Of a stretch of DNA of 34,878 nt, positions 16,107-25,049 are shown in pieces. The translations under genes and the position numbers were made by a program. Each line of letters opens with the position of its first letter. The first letter of the stretch is position 1. The notes below the pieces were generated by a model that did not search any database, was not told the origin of the DNA, and saw only the letters and a list, made by a program, of their open reading frames with translations. Source of the stretch: Acidobacteriota bacterium. Its GTDB lineage: Bacteria; Acidobacteriota; Terriglobia; Acidiferrales; UBA7541. The stretch covers positions 1 to 34,878 of the forward strand of contig QHYZ01000097.1 in assembly GCA_003225295.1 (NCBI GenBank). The letters run 5' to 3'.

Positions 16107-16107
16107 G

Positions 16108-16137
16108 TCCTTATCTCCGCAGTCGCGGAGATAAGGA
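16108..16137. repeat. Perfect 13-bp stem-loop between ssb and the MDR gene
   Basis: TCCTTATCTCCGC pairs perfectly with GCGGAGATAAGGA around the loop AGTC. There is no T-run on either side, so it is not a standard intrinsic terminator. It may be an RNA processing site, an operator, or a dispersed repeat. Confidence 0.6.
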
Positions 16138-16259
16138 ACGGCGAGTCGGTCTCCGTGAGATTCCACCTGCCAAGTCACTCGGTAATGATCGGCGCAATCT
16201 CCCGGCAAGATCTGTGCCGATGGAAAAGGGTTAAGCCCGCAAAACTCAATGAGATGGTA

Positions 16260-17261
16260 ATGCCCACGATCAATCGCCAACTTCGCCTTCAGAATCGTCC
16301 GAAAGGACTCCTGGCTCCCGGTGATCTTCAGCCAGTCGAAGACCCGGTGGCGCCGCTAAGCGATGGCCAAGCACTGGCCCGGGTCAAATATCTCTCCATT
16401 GATCCAACCATGCGTGTCTGGATGGTTGCGGATACGTACCTGCCCGCAGTGCCGATTGGTGAAGTCATGCGCGCCTTTGGTTTTGCCGAAATCATCGAGT
16501 CGCGCCACCCGGACTATCAAAAGGGCGACCGCGTGATGGGTCTCACCGGTCTGCAGGATTACGTGATCGTCGACTCTTTAGACAAGCGCTCATTTCAGAA
16601 AGTCCCCAAGATCCCTTTCGTTTCGGACACCGCATTTCTCGGAGTGCTCGGCATCAATGGCCTAACTGCGTTTTTCGGGATGGAAATCGCCCAGCCGAAA
16701 AAAGGTGAAACGCTCGTCGTTTCCGCCGCCGCTGGCGCTACCGGCAGCATCGTCGGTCAAATTGGAAAGATTCACGGCTGCCGCGTCATTGGCATCGCTG
16801 GCACCGACGAAAAATGCGCCTGGATCGTCAAGGATCTCGGCTTCGACGCCGCGATCAACTACAAGCATCCGGACTGGAAAGAAAAACTAGCCGCGGCCAC
16901 GCCCAATGGCATCGACATCGATTTTGAAAATGTTGGGGGAGAGATCATGCAAGCGGTGCTCGGCCGCATGAATCTCTTTGGCCGCGTCGTTGTCTGCGGA
17001 CTCATCTCCGGATACACCAAGGAAGATCCCGGCATGGCCAGCTTCGCCACTGTCTTGGTCAAGCGCCTCCGCGTTCAGGGATTCATTATTCTCGATTATG
17101 CCTCGCGCTTCATGGAAGCCGCGAAGCAGTTGGGTCAGTGGAAAATGTTCGGCAAGCTCAAGGACCGAGAGACCATCGTGGAGGGACTGGAGAAGGCGTC
17201 CGACGCCATCAATATGCTCTTCACGGGCGGCAACACGGGAAAGCTAATCGTCAAAGTGTGA
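16260..17261 (+). CDS. NADP-dependent MDR oxidoreductase (leukotriene B4 dehydrogenase/CurA-like)
   Basis: Zinc-free medium-chain reductase of 333 residues, a usual length for this family, which reduces enones and related alkenals with NADPH. The N-terminal catalytic domain contains LSIDPTMRVWM and VGEVMRAFGFAEI-like segments; the nucleotide-binding domain carries SAAAGATGSIVGQIGKIHGC (about residues 153-172), with the AxxGxxG turn, and GIDIDFENVGGEIM, the DxxFxNVGG motif of this family. The C-terminus has the GFIILDYASRF and GGNTGKLIVKV ends. Start 16260 is chosen over 16254 because the homologous region begins at MPTINRQ; ribosome-binding sites are weak for both. It stands alone on the plus strand, and its physiological substrate cannot be told. 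Confidence 0.92.
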   Translation: MPTINRQLRLQNRPKGLLAPGDLQPVEDPVAPLSDGQALARVKYLSIDPTMRVWMVADTYLPAVPIGEVMRAFGFAEIIESRHPDYQKGDRVMGLTGLQDYVIVDSLDKRSFQKVPKIPFVSDTAFLGVLGINGLTAFFGMEIAQPKKGETLVVSAAAGATGSIVGQIGKIHGCRVIGIAGTDEKCAWIVKDLGFDAAINYKHPDWKEKLAAATPNGIDIDFENVGGEIMQAVLGRMNLFGRVVVCGLISGYTKEDPGMASFATVLVKRLRVQGFIILDYASRFMEAAKQLGQWKMFGKLKDRETIVEGLEKASDAINMLFTGGNTGKLIVKV

Positions 17262-17284
17262 TCGAACTACGCGACCGCACCGAA

Positions 17285-17683
17285 TTACTGCTGTGCGTTT
17301 CTCTTTCTTTCTTCGTCCAAGCGCTTCAAGAACTCTTCGAACTTCGGCTTCTGCTCCGGCGTAAGAATCGCCCGAATCTGTTCTCGCCCCTTAAGTCGAG
17401 CTTCGTTGATCTGCGGATCCGTTGACTGGTGAATGGCTTTGTACTGGGCTTGCACGCTGGTTATAATCGCGTCAAGCTGCTTCTGCTGGTCGGGGTCCAG
17501 ATTCAATTCCTGGGTCAAGCGCTGCACCTTCTGCGCCCGCTTTTCCGCTTCCGTCATCTGCGGGGGAGCGGCAATCACACGGTGGGCAAAAACATACCCA
17601 AGCATCCCTCCGAGCGCCGCCCCGAGCAGGAAAACAACGCCGACCCATAGGGCCGCCTTGCGGGTTGCAGACGTACCGTTCAT
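17285..17683 (-). CDS. Membrane-anchored Spy/CpxP-like protein
   Basis: 132 residues. One transmembrane helix at about 10-33 (AALWVGVVFLLGAALGGMLGYVFA) anchors a periplasmic helical domain with the LTxxQ-like repeats LTQELNLDPDQQKQLDAII and ILTPEQKPKFEEFLKRLDEE. This is the pattern of Spy/CpxP/heavy-metal sensor chaperone proteins, here membrane-tethered rather than soluble. Its ATG overlaps the anti-sigma stop by four bases, so the two are co-translated. A role in sensing or buffering envelope stress for the sigma/anti-sigma pair is a reasonable inference. Confidence 0.82.
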   Translation of the reverse strand: MNGTSATRKAALWVGVVFLLGAALGGMLGYVFAHRVIAAPPQMTEAEKRAQKVQRLTQELNLDPDQQKQLDAIITSVQAQYKAIHQSTDPQINEARLKGREQIRAILTPEQKPKFEEFLKRLDEERKRNAQQ

Positions 17684-18195
17684 TGCTTCTGCTCAGCCAG
17701 GCTAATGAGCACATCATCCTGATTGAGGGGTGCCTGCGGCGCTTCAAAAAGATATTCCTGGTTCGCCGTCGCGGCTGGTTGGTTCGCCGGCGTCGTAGAA
17801 GGCCTTTCATACAACCACGTACTGGCCACCAGCAAAAGCGCTCCTGAAGCCACGGCCAGCCGTGAAGCAAACCTCGGCACTGCCAGCCACGTACTTGCCA
17901 TTTCCGATAATTCCCTCTCACGCGCGGCGATGGCGGCCATGACGCGGGACGCAAACCATGGCCTAGACACCTGTGTGGAAGAGGCCGCGCCCTTGAAGAT
18001 TTCCCGTGTCGCGAATACATCCTGCGCCGCCTCTCGGCAACTCCTGCACGCGGCGACGTGAGCGCGCTGCGCCGCAGGCCAGGTCTGGCTCAACTCTTCG
18101 ACAGGTACGGCTTCAGGACGAGCCGCTGCGGATTCCTCCAGCAAATCCTGCAGCTTCCTGCACTCTTCATCACTTTTCTTCACCAGGTTCCACAT
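17680..18195 (-). CDS. Zinc-finger anti-sigma factor
   Basis: 171 residues. The cytoplasmic N-terminal domain holds the ZAS signature HVAACRSC (His46, Cys50, Cys53; HxxxCxxC) of anti-sigma factors that trap ECF sigma factors. A transmembrane helix lies at about 109-129 (ASRLAVASGALLLVASTWLY), followed by a short extracytoplasmic tail (TTPANQPAATANQ). It is 24 bases downstream of the sigma gene and overlaps the Spy-like gene. Release of the sigma factor would require a signal acting on the extracytoplasmic part or the zinc site. Confidence 0.9.
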   Translation of the reverse strand: MWNLVKKSDEECRKLQDLLEESAAARPEAVPVEELSQTWPAAQRAHVAACRSCREAAQDVFATREIFKGAASSTQVSRPWFASRVMAAIAARERELSEMASTWLAVPRFASRLAVASGALLLVASTWLYERPSTTPANQPAATANQEYLFEAPQAPLNQDDVLISLAEQKQ

Positions 18196-18219
18196 CCCGC
18201 CTCCTCGCTGCTCGTGCCT

Positions 18220-18882
18220 TCATACTGAATCTCCGCGCTTTTTCGCCTGGCTCACCACCCGGCGCCGGGCCCGAAAGAGCCGCACCTTCACCGTATTACC
18301 ATTCAGATTCAGGACTGCCGCGATCTCCTCGATGGAGAATCCCTCCACTTCTTTCAGGATCAGCATCAGCCGGTCCCGTTCATCCAATCCTTCCAGCAGG
18401 CGCTCCACACGCTCCCGCGCTTCGATCTTCTCCCTGATATCAGGCCCGGGGTTCTCTTTTTCCCCTGACGTGATGACCTGTCTGGCCTGTTCCTCGCTCA
18501 AATCGGACTCGTACAACAGGGGTCGAACCTTCTTCTTTCTCAACAAGTCCCAGCACTCATTCACGGTGATCTTATACAGCCAGGTGCTGAATGCCGCTCG
18601 TTGATCAAATCGCTTGAGCGAGAAATACGCCTTGACAAAAACCTGCTGGGCGATATCCTCCACATCCTCCCGCCTTCGCAGGATCCCTCCTGCCACGGCA
18701 AATACTCGGTGCTGATGACGCCGCACCAATTCCTCAAACGCCTCTTGATCTGCTCTCTGTGCCCGGCGAACCAATTCGCGGTCGTCGGTCGCGCCGGCAG
18801 GTCGGGAGGCAGGCCCCCGCGCGGTCCCTACCGCGGGGGGCAGATCAAAGGGCTGCACTTTTGGGACGCGCGCCATAGGCAT
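18220..18882 (-). CDS. ECF (sigma-70 family, RpoE-like) RNA polymerase sigma factor
   Basis: 220 residues. Region 2 (about 45-115) contains the core-binding and -10 recognition helix DVEDIAQQVFVKAYFSLKRF and the AAFSTWLYKITVNECWDLLR segment. Region 4 (about 160-210) has LLEGLDERDRLMLILKEVEGFSIEEIAAVLNLNGNTVKVRLFRARRRV, shown here only in parts, with the helix-turn-helix SIEEIAAVL-NTVKVRLFRAR. A 30-residue Pro/Ala-rich leader precedes region 1-2. The start is 18882 or an ATG six bases further in. The downstream anti-sigma and Spy-like genes define a stress-response operon. A divergent XRE regulator lies 110 bases upstream. Confidence 0.94.
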   Translation of the reverse strand: MPMARVPKVQPFDLPPAVGTARGPASRPAGATDDRELVRRAQRADQEAFEELVRRHQHRVFAVAGGILRRREDVEDIAQQVFVKAYFSLKRFDQRAAFSTWLYKITVNECWDLLRKKKVRPLLYESDLSEEQARQVITSGEKENPGPDIREKIEARERVERLLEGLDERDRLMLILKEVEGFSIEEIAAVLNLNGNTVKVRLFRARRRVVSQAKKRGDSV

Positions 18883-18945
18883 TTGGTTACGGTGACTATC
18901 TCCAATTTGCGCAAACCTGCATCAAATGTTTCACTTCCGCAGCGG

Positions 18946-18959
18946 CAAGTTTGTACTTG
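18946..18959. promoter_or_regulatory. Inverted repeat in the sigma/XRE divergent gap
   Basis: CAAGT-TTGT-ACTTG is a perfect five-base inverted repeat located between the divergent ECF sigma and XRE genes, about 34 bases before the XRE start. It is a candidate operator for the XRE protein; short palindromes occur by chance, so confidence is low. Confidence 0.25.
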
Positions 18960-18992
18960 CTTCCTATCTTACCTACATGGAATAATGCCGGC

Positions 18993-19364
18993 ATGATTAT
19001 TGGTGACCGGCTTCGCGCACTCCGCGAAGAAAAGAAACTCTCCCAGGGCGACATCGAAAAACGAACGGGTCTGCTTCGTTGTTATATTTCCCGCGTAGAG
19101 AATGGTCATACTGTCCCGGCCATCGAAACGTTGGAAAAACTCGCTCGCGCTCTCGAGTGCCCACTCTATCAACTCTTTTATGACGGCGAGGAACCGCCGC
19201 AGTTGCCGAATCTCCCCAAGCGCAAGTCATCCGATGACATCGCCTGGGGCAGCGTTGGCAAAGATGCACGCTTTCTCAACAAGCTTCGCCGCTTGCTGAG
19301 CAAAGTGGAAGAAGGGGATCGCAAACTCATTCTGTACATGGCCCAGAAAATGGCCAACCGATAG
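18993..19364 (+). CDS. XRE family transcriptional regulator
   Basis: 123-residue DNA-binding regulator. The Cro/CI-type helix-turn-helix spans about residues 4-60 (IGDRLRALREEKKLSQGDIEKRTGL, CYISRVENGHTVPAIETLEKLARAL, given in part), followed by a conserved YQLFYDGEEPP linker and a C-terminal helical segment (KDARFLNKLRRLLSKVEEGDRK). The ATG at 18993 begins the fold directly; the frame extends 14 codons upstream without homology. Divergent from the sigma operon, so it may control it or itself. No ligand-binding domain is visible. Confidence 0.88.
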   Translation: MIIGDRLRALREEKKLSQGDIEKRTGLLRCYISRVENGHTVPAIETLEKLARALECPLYQLFYDGEEPPQLPNLPKRKSSDDIAWGSVGKDARFLNKLRRLLSKVEEGDRKLILYMAQKMANR

Positions 19365-19421
19365 TCCTGCGATCGGACTTCTGTGATCGTCGCCGTTCCA
19401 CATCAGCTCACCTTACAGGAA

Positions 19422-19468
19422 AGGCCGCACACACCCGCTGGGCGGCCTCTTTGTCTTTCCGGGCCGCC
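19422..19468 (+). terminator. Possible terminator with two alternative stems
   Basis: AGGCCGC (19422-19428) pairs with GCGGCCT (19442-19448), followed by CTTTGTCTTTCC, in the gap between convergent XRE and guaA. A second stem, GGCGGCC (19441-19447) with GGCCGCC (19462-19468), shares the middle arm, so the two are mutually exclusive. Confidence 0.45.
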
Positions 19469-19539
19469 GATTTTCAGCAAGGCTTCCTTTCGAGGGTTAA
19501 GTCCGCTCCCTCTGGTCATTAGCCTGACCTCTCAGAGAA

Positions 19540-21114
19540 CTATTCCCACTCGATCGTGCTGGGCGGTTTAGAGCTGATATCGTAAACTATTCTTGTCACA
19601 CCGGTTACTTCGTTGACGATGCGGGTAGAGATACGTTCCAGCACTTCCCCGGGCAGCCGGACCCAGTCCGCCGTCATGGCGTCATCGGACTCCACCACCC
19701 TCACGGCCACGGTTAGCCCATAGGTTCGCCCATCGCCCATGACCCCCACGCTCCGCACGGGGAGCAGAACCGCAAATGCTTGCCACACTTTGTCATACAG
19801 TCCCGCACGGCGAATTTCCTCCACCACGATCGCGTCGGCGTCCTGAAGGGTTACCAGATGTGGACGGGTGATCTCCCCGAGCAGACGGACCGCCAGCCCC
19901 GGCCCCGGAAACGGGTGTTTCACCAGAATCTCTTCCGGCAGGCCCAGCTCCTTGCCAATCCGACGAACTTCGTCCTTAAAGAGGTCCCTCAGGGGCTCGA
20001 CCAACGCAAAAGGCATCTTTTCGGGCAATCCGCCGACGTTGTGGTGCGTTTTGATCGTAGCCGAAGGCCCCTTTACGGAAACCGACTCGATTACGTCGGG
20101 ATAGAGCGTTCCCTGTACCAGGTAGCCGATCTCTCCGCGGGCCTCCCCCGCTTGGAGCTTTTGCGCCTCCTCAGCAAAGACAGCGATGAACTCCCTGCCG
20201 ATGCGCTTGCGTTTTTCCTCGGGGTCGGTAACCCCTTTCAATCGAGCGAGAAAGCGCTCAGAAGCGTCCACGCCGAGGACGTGGAGTTTCAGCCGGTCGC
20301 GCAACATCTCCAGGGTCTGCTCAAACTCGTTCTTCCTCAGCATCCCGGTATTCACGAAGATATTCGTCAACCGGGTGCCCATGGCCCGGTGCACGAGCAC
20401 CGCCGCGACCGTGGAATCCACGCCGCCGCTGAGCCCGCAGATGGCCCACTTATTTCCCACCTTCTCGCGGATCGCCGCGGTGCTCTCCTCGATAAAAGCT
20501 GCCCCGCTCCACTTCGGTTCTGCTTTACACACGCGAAACAAAAAGTTTCTCAATAGCTCCGTTCCTTGCTCGGTGTGCTTCACTTCCGGGTGAAACTCAA
20601 CGGCATAGATCTTCTTCGCCGAATTTTCCACGGCGGCGATGGCATTCTCGGTTCGCCCGATGGTTCGAAATCCTTCCGGAAGCGTTCGAACGTGGTCGCC
20701 GTGGCTGTTCCACACGCGCAGCGAGGCCGCAACCCCGGTAAACAGGTCGGATGCACCATTCGCTTTCGAATCGTCAATCCTCAATTGCGCGCGGCCATAT
20801 TCGCGCCGCTCCGCCTTCTCTACCGTGCCGCCGAGCGTGCGGGTGATCCACTGCATCCCGTAACAAATTCCCAGCACCGGGATGCTGAGTGCCAACACCT
20901 GCGGATCGCACTTGGGTGCTTCAGGGTCATAGACCGAGCTCGGCCCCCCCGATAATATGATTCCTGCAGGCTCGAGCTTGCGGATTTCTTCGATCGAAGA
21001 AGTGCATGGTAGAACGGCGGAGAAGACCTGCTGTTCCCGGATGCGGCGCGCAATCAGCTGGGTGTACTGCCCACCGAAATCCAGAACCACCACCCCGCCG
21101 AGTTCCGCTTTCAT
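19540..21114 (-). CDS. guaA: GMP synthase (glutamine-hydrolysing)
   Basis: Converts XMP to GMP with ATP and glutamine, the last step of de novo guanine nucleotide synthesis. 524 residues from 21114. The class I glutamine amidotransferase domain begins VVVLDFGGQYTQLIARRIRE, with oxyanion GGPSSVYDP, the nucleophile in LGICYGMQ and the His-Glu pair in EFHPEVKHTE. The ATP pyrophosphatase P-loop is GLSGGVDSTVAA (about residues 223-234), and the C-terminal dimerisation domain ends PPSTIEWE. ATG 21114 follows GGGAGG closely and gives a family-like N-terminus; an ATG at 21168 (18 residues longer, Ala/Gln-rich) also has a possible site and cannot be excluded. Last gene of the nfo-leuS-guaA operon. Confidence 0.96.
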   Translation of the reverse strand: MKAELGGVVVLDFGGQYTQLIARRIREQQVFSAVLPCTSSIEEIRKLEPAGIILSGGPSSVYDPEAPKCDPQVLALSIPVLGICYGMQWITRTLGGTVEKAERREYGRAQLRIDDSKANGASDLFTGVAASLRVWNSHGDHVRTLPEGFRTIGRTENAIAAVENSAKKIYAVEFHPEVKHTEQGTELLRNFLFRVCKAEPKWSGAAFIEESTAAIREKVGNKWAICGLSGGVDSTVAAVLVHRAMGTRLTNIFVNTGMLRKNEFEQTLEMLRDRLKLHVLGVDASERFLARLKGVTDPEEKRKRIGREFIAVFAEEAQKLQAGEARGEIGYLVQGTLYPDVIESVSVKGPSATIKTHHNVGGLPEKMPFALVEPLRDLFKDEVRRIGKELGLPEEILVKHPFPGPGLAVRLLGEITRPHLVTLQDADAIVVEEIRRAGLYDKVWQAFAVLLPVRSVGVMGDGRTYGLTVAVRVVESDDAMTADWVRLPGEVLERISTRIVNEVTGVTRIVYDISSKPPSTIEWE

Positions 21115-21180
21115 CCGGCCTCCCTGCTCTTGCGCTTGCTCCGCCGCCTGTTTTGCTGCGTTCTCCATGATGCCATCCCC

Positions 21181-23706
21181 TCATGCCACGACAAGATTCA
21201 ATAGTCTGTCCGGCACAAAAATGATTTTCATAATGCGTTTGCCGGCGAGATGCGGCGCAATCACGGCATCCCCTTGCGCCAGTTTTACGACCTCTTCTTC
21301 CCCGCTCCCCGCCGCTACCTTCACTTTGCCCCTCAGCCGTCCGCAAACTTGCACCGGGATTTCGACTTCCTCCTCCCGCGTCAACACCTCATCAAATGCC
21401 GGCCAGGCCGCCTTCCATAATCCGTATTTATGTCCGAGCATTTCCCAGAGCTCTTCCGCCAGGTGTGGGGTCATCGGCGCCAGCATCAGCGTCAGTAGTT
21501 CCAGCACTTCCCTGCGTACTTCCGGTCGCACGTCTTTTTCCAGCGGTTCTTGCAAATAAATCTCATTGGTAAGCTCCATGATCAGCGCAATCGCGGAATT
21601 GAAGTGCCAGCGAGTCTCGAAGTCCTGCGTCACGCGCCGCAGTGTCTGGTGAACTTTGCGCAGCAGGGTCTTCTCCTTTGCCGTAGCGGCATCGATGCTT
21701 CCGCCCTTCACTCCGCGAACGCCCTGCGCGTGCCGGTCCACCAGCCGATACACGCGGTTTAGAAACCGCCATGATCCTTCGATGCTCTCCTCGCTCCACT
21801 CCAGGTCTTTTTCCGGCGGAGCCGCGAACAGCGTATAGAGACGACCCGTGTCCGCCCCATATTTTTGAGCCATGTCTTCCGCGCCAACCACATTGCCCTT
21901 CGACTTTGACATGGCCACGCCGCCCTTTTGCACCATGCCTTGAGTAAAGAGCCGCGCCGCCGGCTCGTTATGTCTGATGAGCCCAAGGTCGCGCATCACT
22001 TTGCACCAAAAACGCGAATAGAGCAGGTGCAGGATGGCGTGGGTGATTCCCCCGATGTACTGGTCAATCGGAAACCAGTAGTCGGCCATGGCCGCATCAT
22101 AAGGCGCTTGGTCGTTGTGCGGATCGCAGTAGCGGTAGAAATACCAGGACGAGTCCACAAACGTATCCATGGTGTCCGTCTCGCGCCGCGCCGTGCCGCC
22201 GCATTTTGGACAAGTCGTATTCACGAACTCCGGCGTGGCTGCCAGCGGCGATTCGCCCATGCCCGTCAGTTTGGGGTTCGGCGGCAGCAGTACCGGCAAA
22301 TCCATGTCCGGCACTGGAACCATGCCATCCTTCGAACAATAGATGACCGGGATCGGCGTGCCCCAGTACCGTTGCCGCGAAATGCCCCAGTCCTTCAACC
22401 GGAAAATGGTCTCGGCGCGCCCGATTCCTTTTTGTTCTGCGAACGTGGTCATCTTGGCGATCGCCGCTTCCGGCGAAAGCCCGTTGTACGGTCCGGAGTT
22501 GACGAGTTTCCCTTGCTGGTGCTCGTCGAACGCCGCCGTCAGCTTTTCTTCAACTAGCTCTTGGCCTTCGAGCGGCTGCACCACCACGCGCACCGGCAAC
22601 CCGTATTTCCGGCAGAACTCCAAGTCCCGCTGATCGTGCGCCGGAACCGCCATAATGGCTCCCGTCCCATATTCCATCAGGATGAAATTGCCCACCCAGA
22701 TCGGAATCTTCTCGCCACTAAAGGGGTTGGTGGCGTATCGTCCGGTGAAGAAGCCTTCCTTCTCCATCGTCGCCAACTCCTCGGTCTTCACTGATGTCTG
22801 ACGCATTTTGGCCAGCTTAGAGTGTGCTTCCGCGCCCGCGGGTGATTCATTCAGCAGCTTCGGCAGCAGCGGATGCGCCGGCGCAAGGATCACCGCAGTC
22901 GCGCCATATATCGTGTCCATGCGTGTGGTAAAAACTTCGATCGGTTCCGCGCCCGCCACGTCCGCCACGGCGAACTTCACCTTCGCGCCCTGCGACTTCC
23001 CGATCCAGTTCCGCTGCATCAAGATGACGCGCTCAGGCCATCCGCCCTCTAGTTGCTTCAAATCATCCAGCAGCTGCTCCGCATACGCGGTGGTCTTCAG
23101 GAACCACTGCTCGATCTCGCGCGATTCCACCAACGTATCTTCGTGCCGCCAGCAGTAACCGCCATTCACCACCTGCTCGTTTGCCAGCACCGTGCAACAC
23201 TTAGGGCACCAATTCACGCGGCTCTTTTTCCGGTAGGCCAGCCCGCGGTCCAGCATGCGTAGGAAGAACCACTGGTTCCAGCGGTAATATTCAGGTTCAC
23301 AGGTGGAGATCTCTCGCCGCCAGTCGTAACTGAACCCAAAGCGCCGCAGCACGCGCTGAAATTCCGCAATGTTCTTGTTGGTCCACTCGCGCGGGTGGGT
23401 GTTGTTCTTGATCGCCGCGTTTTCCGCCGGCAGGCCGAAGGCGTCCCAGCCCATCGGATGCATCACGTTGAATCCGCGCATCCTCTTCACACGCGCCACG
23501 ACGTCCCCTATCGCATAGTTGCGCATGTGGCCCATGTGCAGCGTACCGGAAGGGTACGGCAGCATCTCCAGAACGTAATACTTGGGCTTCGCCGCGTCCG
23601 CCTCCGACTCGAATACGCGCGCCTCTGCCCAGCGCTTCTGCCACTTCTCCTCGATTTTGTGCGGATCGTATCCCGACCCCGTGCCCGGTATGTTCTGCTC
23701 CGCCAC
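21181..23706 (-). CDS. leuS: Leucyl-tRNA synthetase
   Basis: Class I aminoacyl-tRNA synthetase, 841 residues, charging tRNA-Leu. The HIGH-type motif is in [18 protein letters not shown] (about residues 51-68), followed by the [15 protein letters not shown] signature, the cysteine-containing [14 protein letters not shown] zinc-like insertion, and the editing (CP1) domain with the conserved [20 protein letters not shown] threonine-rich site. The KMSKS-type motif is [12 protein letters not shown] (about 598-609). The anticodon-binding domain and the C-terminal extension ending in RLLNLVVA are complete. It lies six bases after nfo and 66 bases before the chosen guaA start. Confidence 0.97.
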   Translation of the reverse strand: MAEQNIPGTGSGYDPHKIEEKWQKRWAEARVFESEADAAKPKYYVLEMLPYPSGTLHMGHMRNYAIGDVVARVKRMRGFNVMHPMGWDAFGLPAENAAIKNNTHPREWTNKNIAEFQRVLRRFGFSYDWRREISTCEPEYYRWNQWFFLRMLDRGLAYRKKSRVNWCPKCCTVLANEQVVNGGYCWRHEDTLVESREIEQWFLKTTAYAEQLLDDLKQLEGGWPERVILMQRNWIGKSQGAKVKFAVADVAGAEPIEVFTTRMDTIYGATAVILAPAHPLLPKLLNESPAGAEAHSKLAKMRQTSVKTEELATMEKEGFFTGRYATNPFSGEKIPIWVGNFILMEYGTGAIMAVPAHDQRDLEFCRKYGLPVRVVVQPLEGQELVEEKLTAAFDEHQQGKLVNSGPYNGLSPEAAIAKMTTFAEQKGIGRAETIFRLKDWGISRQRYWGTPIPVIYCSKDGMVPVPDMDLPVLLPPNPKLTGMGESPLAATPEFVNTTCPKCGGTARRETDTMDTFVDSSWYFYRYCDPHNDQAPYDAAMADYWFPIDQYIGGITHAILHLLYSRFWCKVMRDLGLIRHNEPAARLFTQGMVQKGGVAMSKSKGNVVGAEDMAQKYGADTGRLYTLFAAPPEKDLEWSEESIEGSWRFLNRVYRLVDRHAQGVRGVKGGSIDAATAKEKTLLRKVHQTLRRVTQDFETRWHFNSAIALIMELTNEIYLQEPLEKDVRPEVRREVLELLTLMLAPMTPHLAEELWEMLGHKYGLWKAAWPAFDEVLTREEEVEIPVQVCGRLRGKVKVAAGSGEEEVVKLAQGDAVIAPHLAGKRIMKIIFVPDRLLNLVVA

Positions 23707-23712
23707 GCTGGC

Positions 23713-24936
23713 TTATCCCCTTTTTTTCTTTGCCGAACCCTTCCTGGCCCCGCCCTTCTTCGTCCGCGGTTTCTTCTCTGAGCGTCTTGGCGTCCGGCGC
23801 CTGCCCCGCCCCGATGGGAGCGTCTCTCGCTTAGCGTTTCTCTTCTTCTCTGTTTTTCTGTGTAGCGAAATCCTTTTTTGCAGCGCCGCGGTCAGCATGG
23901 AGAATCCTTTCTCCGCTTCCGGCTCCTGGCCCTTCAATCCCGCCAGCTCCCACAACATCGCCACGTTCCGCCGGTCATCGCCAGGATCATCGATCGGTGT
24001 CTCGGCCACAAAGGCCCGTCCCGGCAAACCTTCCGGCGCCGCCGCGCTGAATCGCGGATGCCGCAAAATTCTCGCAAACGCCTCCGCTCCAATCTTTCCT
24101 TTTCCGATGTGCTCGTGCCGGTCCACGCGCCCGCCCAGCGGAATCTTCGAATCATTCACGTGAATCACCGGCACGTTCTCGAGCCCAATCGCGCCGTCAA
24201 TCTGTCCGATCGTTGAAGCCAGCCCGCCCGGGCTCTTGATATCGTATCCCGCGGCAAAGAGGTGCGCCGTATCCAGGCACGCCCCCACCGGCAAGTTTCG
24301 CAACCCCGCCAAAATCTCTCCGAGTTCTTCCAGCCGCGCCCCGACTGACGTTCCCATCCCCGCCGTGTTCTCGATCAGTATTCGCAGCCCGTCCATCGGT
24401 GCGTGCTTCGATGCCTGCTTCACTGATTCCACGATCGTCGAAATCGCCTGCTCCGTCGTCGATTCACCGCGGGCCCCCGGGTGCACGATCAGAAAGTCCG
24501 CTCTCAACGCTATGGCTCGCACGATCTCATCGTGAAATGCCTGAATCGAGCGCGTCTGCAGCATGCGCTCGGCCGACGCGAGGTTGAGCAGGTAGTTGGC
24601 ATGTATCACCAATGGGCCGAGCCGCAGCTCTTCCCGGCGCGCCCGAAAGGCCTTGGCGTCTACGTCCGAAATCCGCGTCGACCCGCCTTGCCACATCCGG
24701 GGGCTGGCCGAGAAGATTTGCAGTGCGTTGCAACCCAGTTTCCGAGCCGATTCCAGGGCATTCAAATAGCTTCCCGCGATGGAGGTATGAATGCCGATGC
24801 GCACACGCCCATCCATCCAGGATGGCGGGTGAGGTTCAGGTTCAGGTTCGGGGCGGTACTCGTCTTCGGGATCGAATTCAGTCGGTTGGAGGATGGGCTG
24901 GTCAGGCACGCCGGTGGAAAATTTTTGCTCCGTCAT
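23713..24936 (-). CDS. nfo: Endonuclease IV with acidic/Pro-rich leader and Lys/Arg-rich tail
   Basis: AP endonuclease of the Nfo/AP-endonuclease-2 TIM-barrel family, which cuts 5' of abasic sites and removes 3'-blocking groups. 407 residues; typical members are about 280-300. The barrel at about 46-330 shows the zinc ligands in LVIHANYLLNLAS, LIVHPGA, ILIENTAG, ACLDTAHLFAAGYD, VIHVNDSKIPLGG, VDRHEHIGKG and FVAETP. An N-terminal 45-residue leader contains PEPEPEP repeats. The last 56 residues (from about 352) include 26 Lys/Arg, resembling a histone-like DNA-binding tail. No Shine-Dalgarno is seen; a TAGAAT -10 lies just upstream. First gene of the operon with leuS and guaA. Confidence 0.93.
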   Translation of the reverse strand: MTEQKFSTGVPDQPILQPTEFDPEDEYRPEPEPEPHPPSWMDGRVRIGIHTSIAGSYLNALESARKLGCNALQIFSASPRMWQGGSTRISDVDAKAFRARREELRLGPLVIHANYLLNLASAERMLQTRSIQAFHDEIVRAIALRADFLIVHPGARGESTTEQAISTIVESVKQASKHAPMDGLRILIENTAGMGTSVGARLEELGEILAGLRNLPVGACLDTAHLFAAGYDIKSPGGLASTIGQIDGAIGLENVPVIHVNDSKIPLGGRVDRHEHIGKGKIGAEAFARILRHPRFSAAAPEGLPGRAFVAETPIDDPGDDRRNVAMLWELAGLKGQEPEAEKGFSMLTAALQKRISLHRKTEKKRNAKRETLPSGRGRRRTPRRSEKKPRTKKGGARKGSAKKKRG

Positions 24937-24945
24937 AAACCAACT

Positions 24946-24951
24946 ATTCTA
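24946..24951 (-). promoter_or_regulatory. Candidate -10 of the nfo-leuS-guaA operon
   Basis: Minus-strand TAGAAT nine bases before the nfo ATG, preceded by a G/C-rich stretch. A start site about seven bases downstream would leave almost no leader, in keeping with the absence of a Shine-Dalgarno before nfo. No convincing -35 is seen. Confidence 0.4.
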
Positions 24952-25049
24952 GCACACGCGCCAAATCACCTCTGGGGTTGGCGGGTCTTTGGAGGAAGAG
25001 ACACCCCGCCGTATCAGCCTCCTCTCCAGACTGCCAGTCCGGAATTCAG

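Noticed and set aside
20655-20680. tRNA T-loop-like sequence GGTTCGAAATCC
   Set aside because: It lies inside guaA coding sequence and has no cloverleaf partners.
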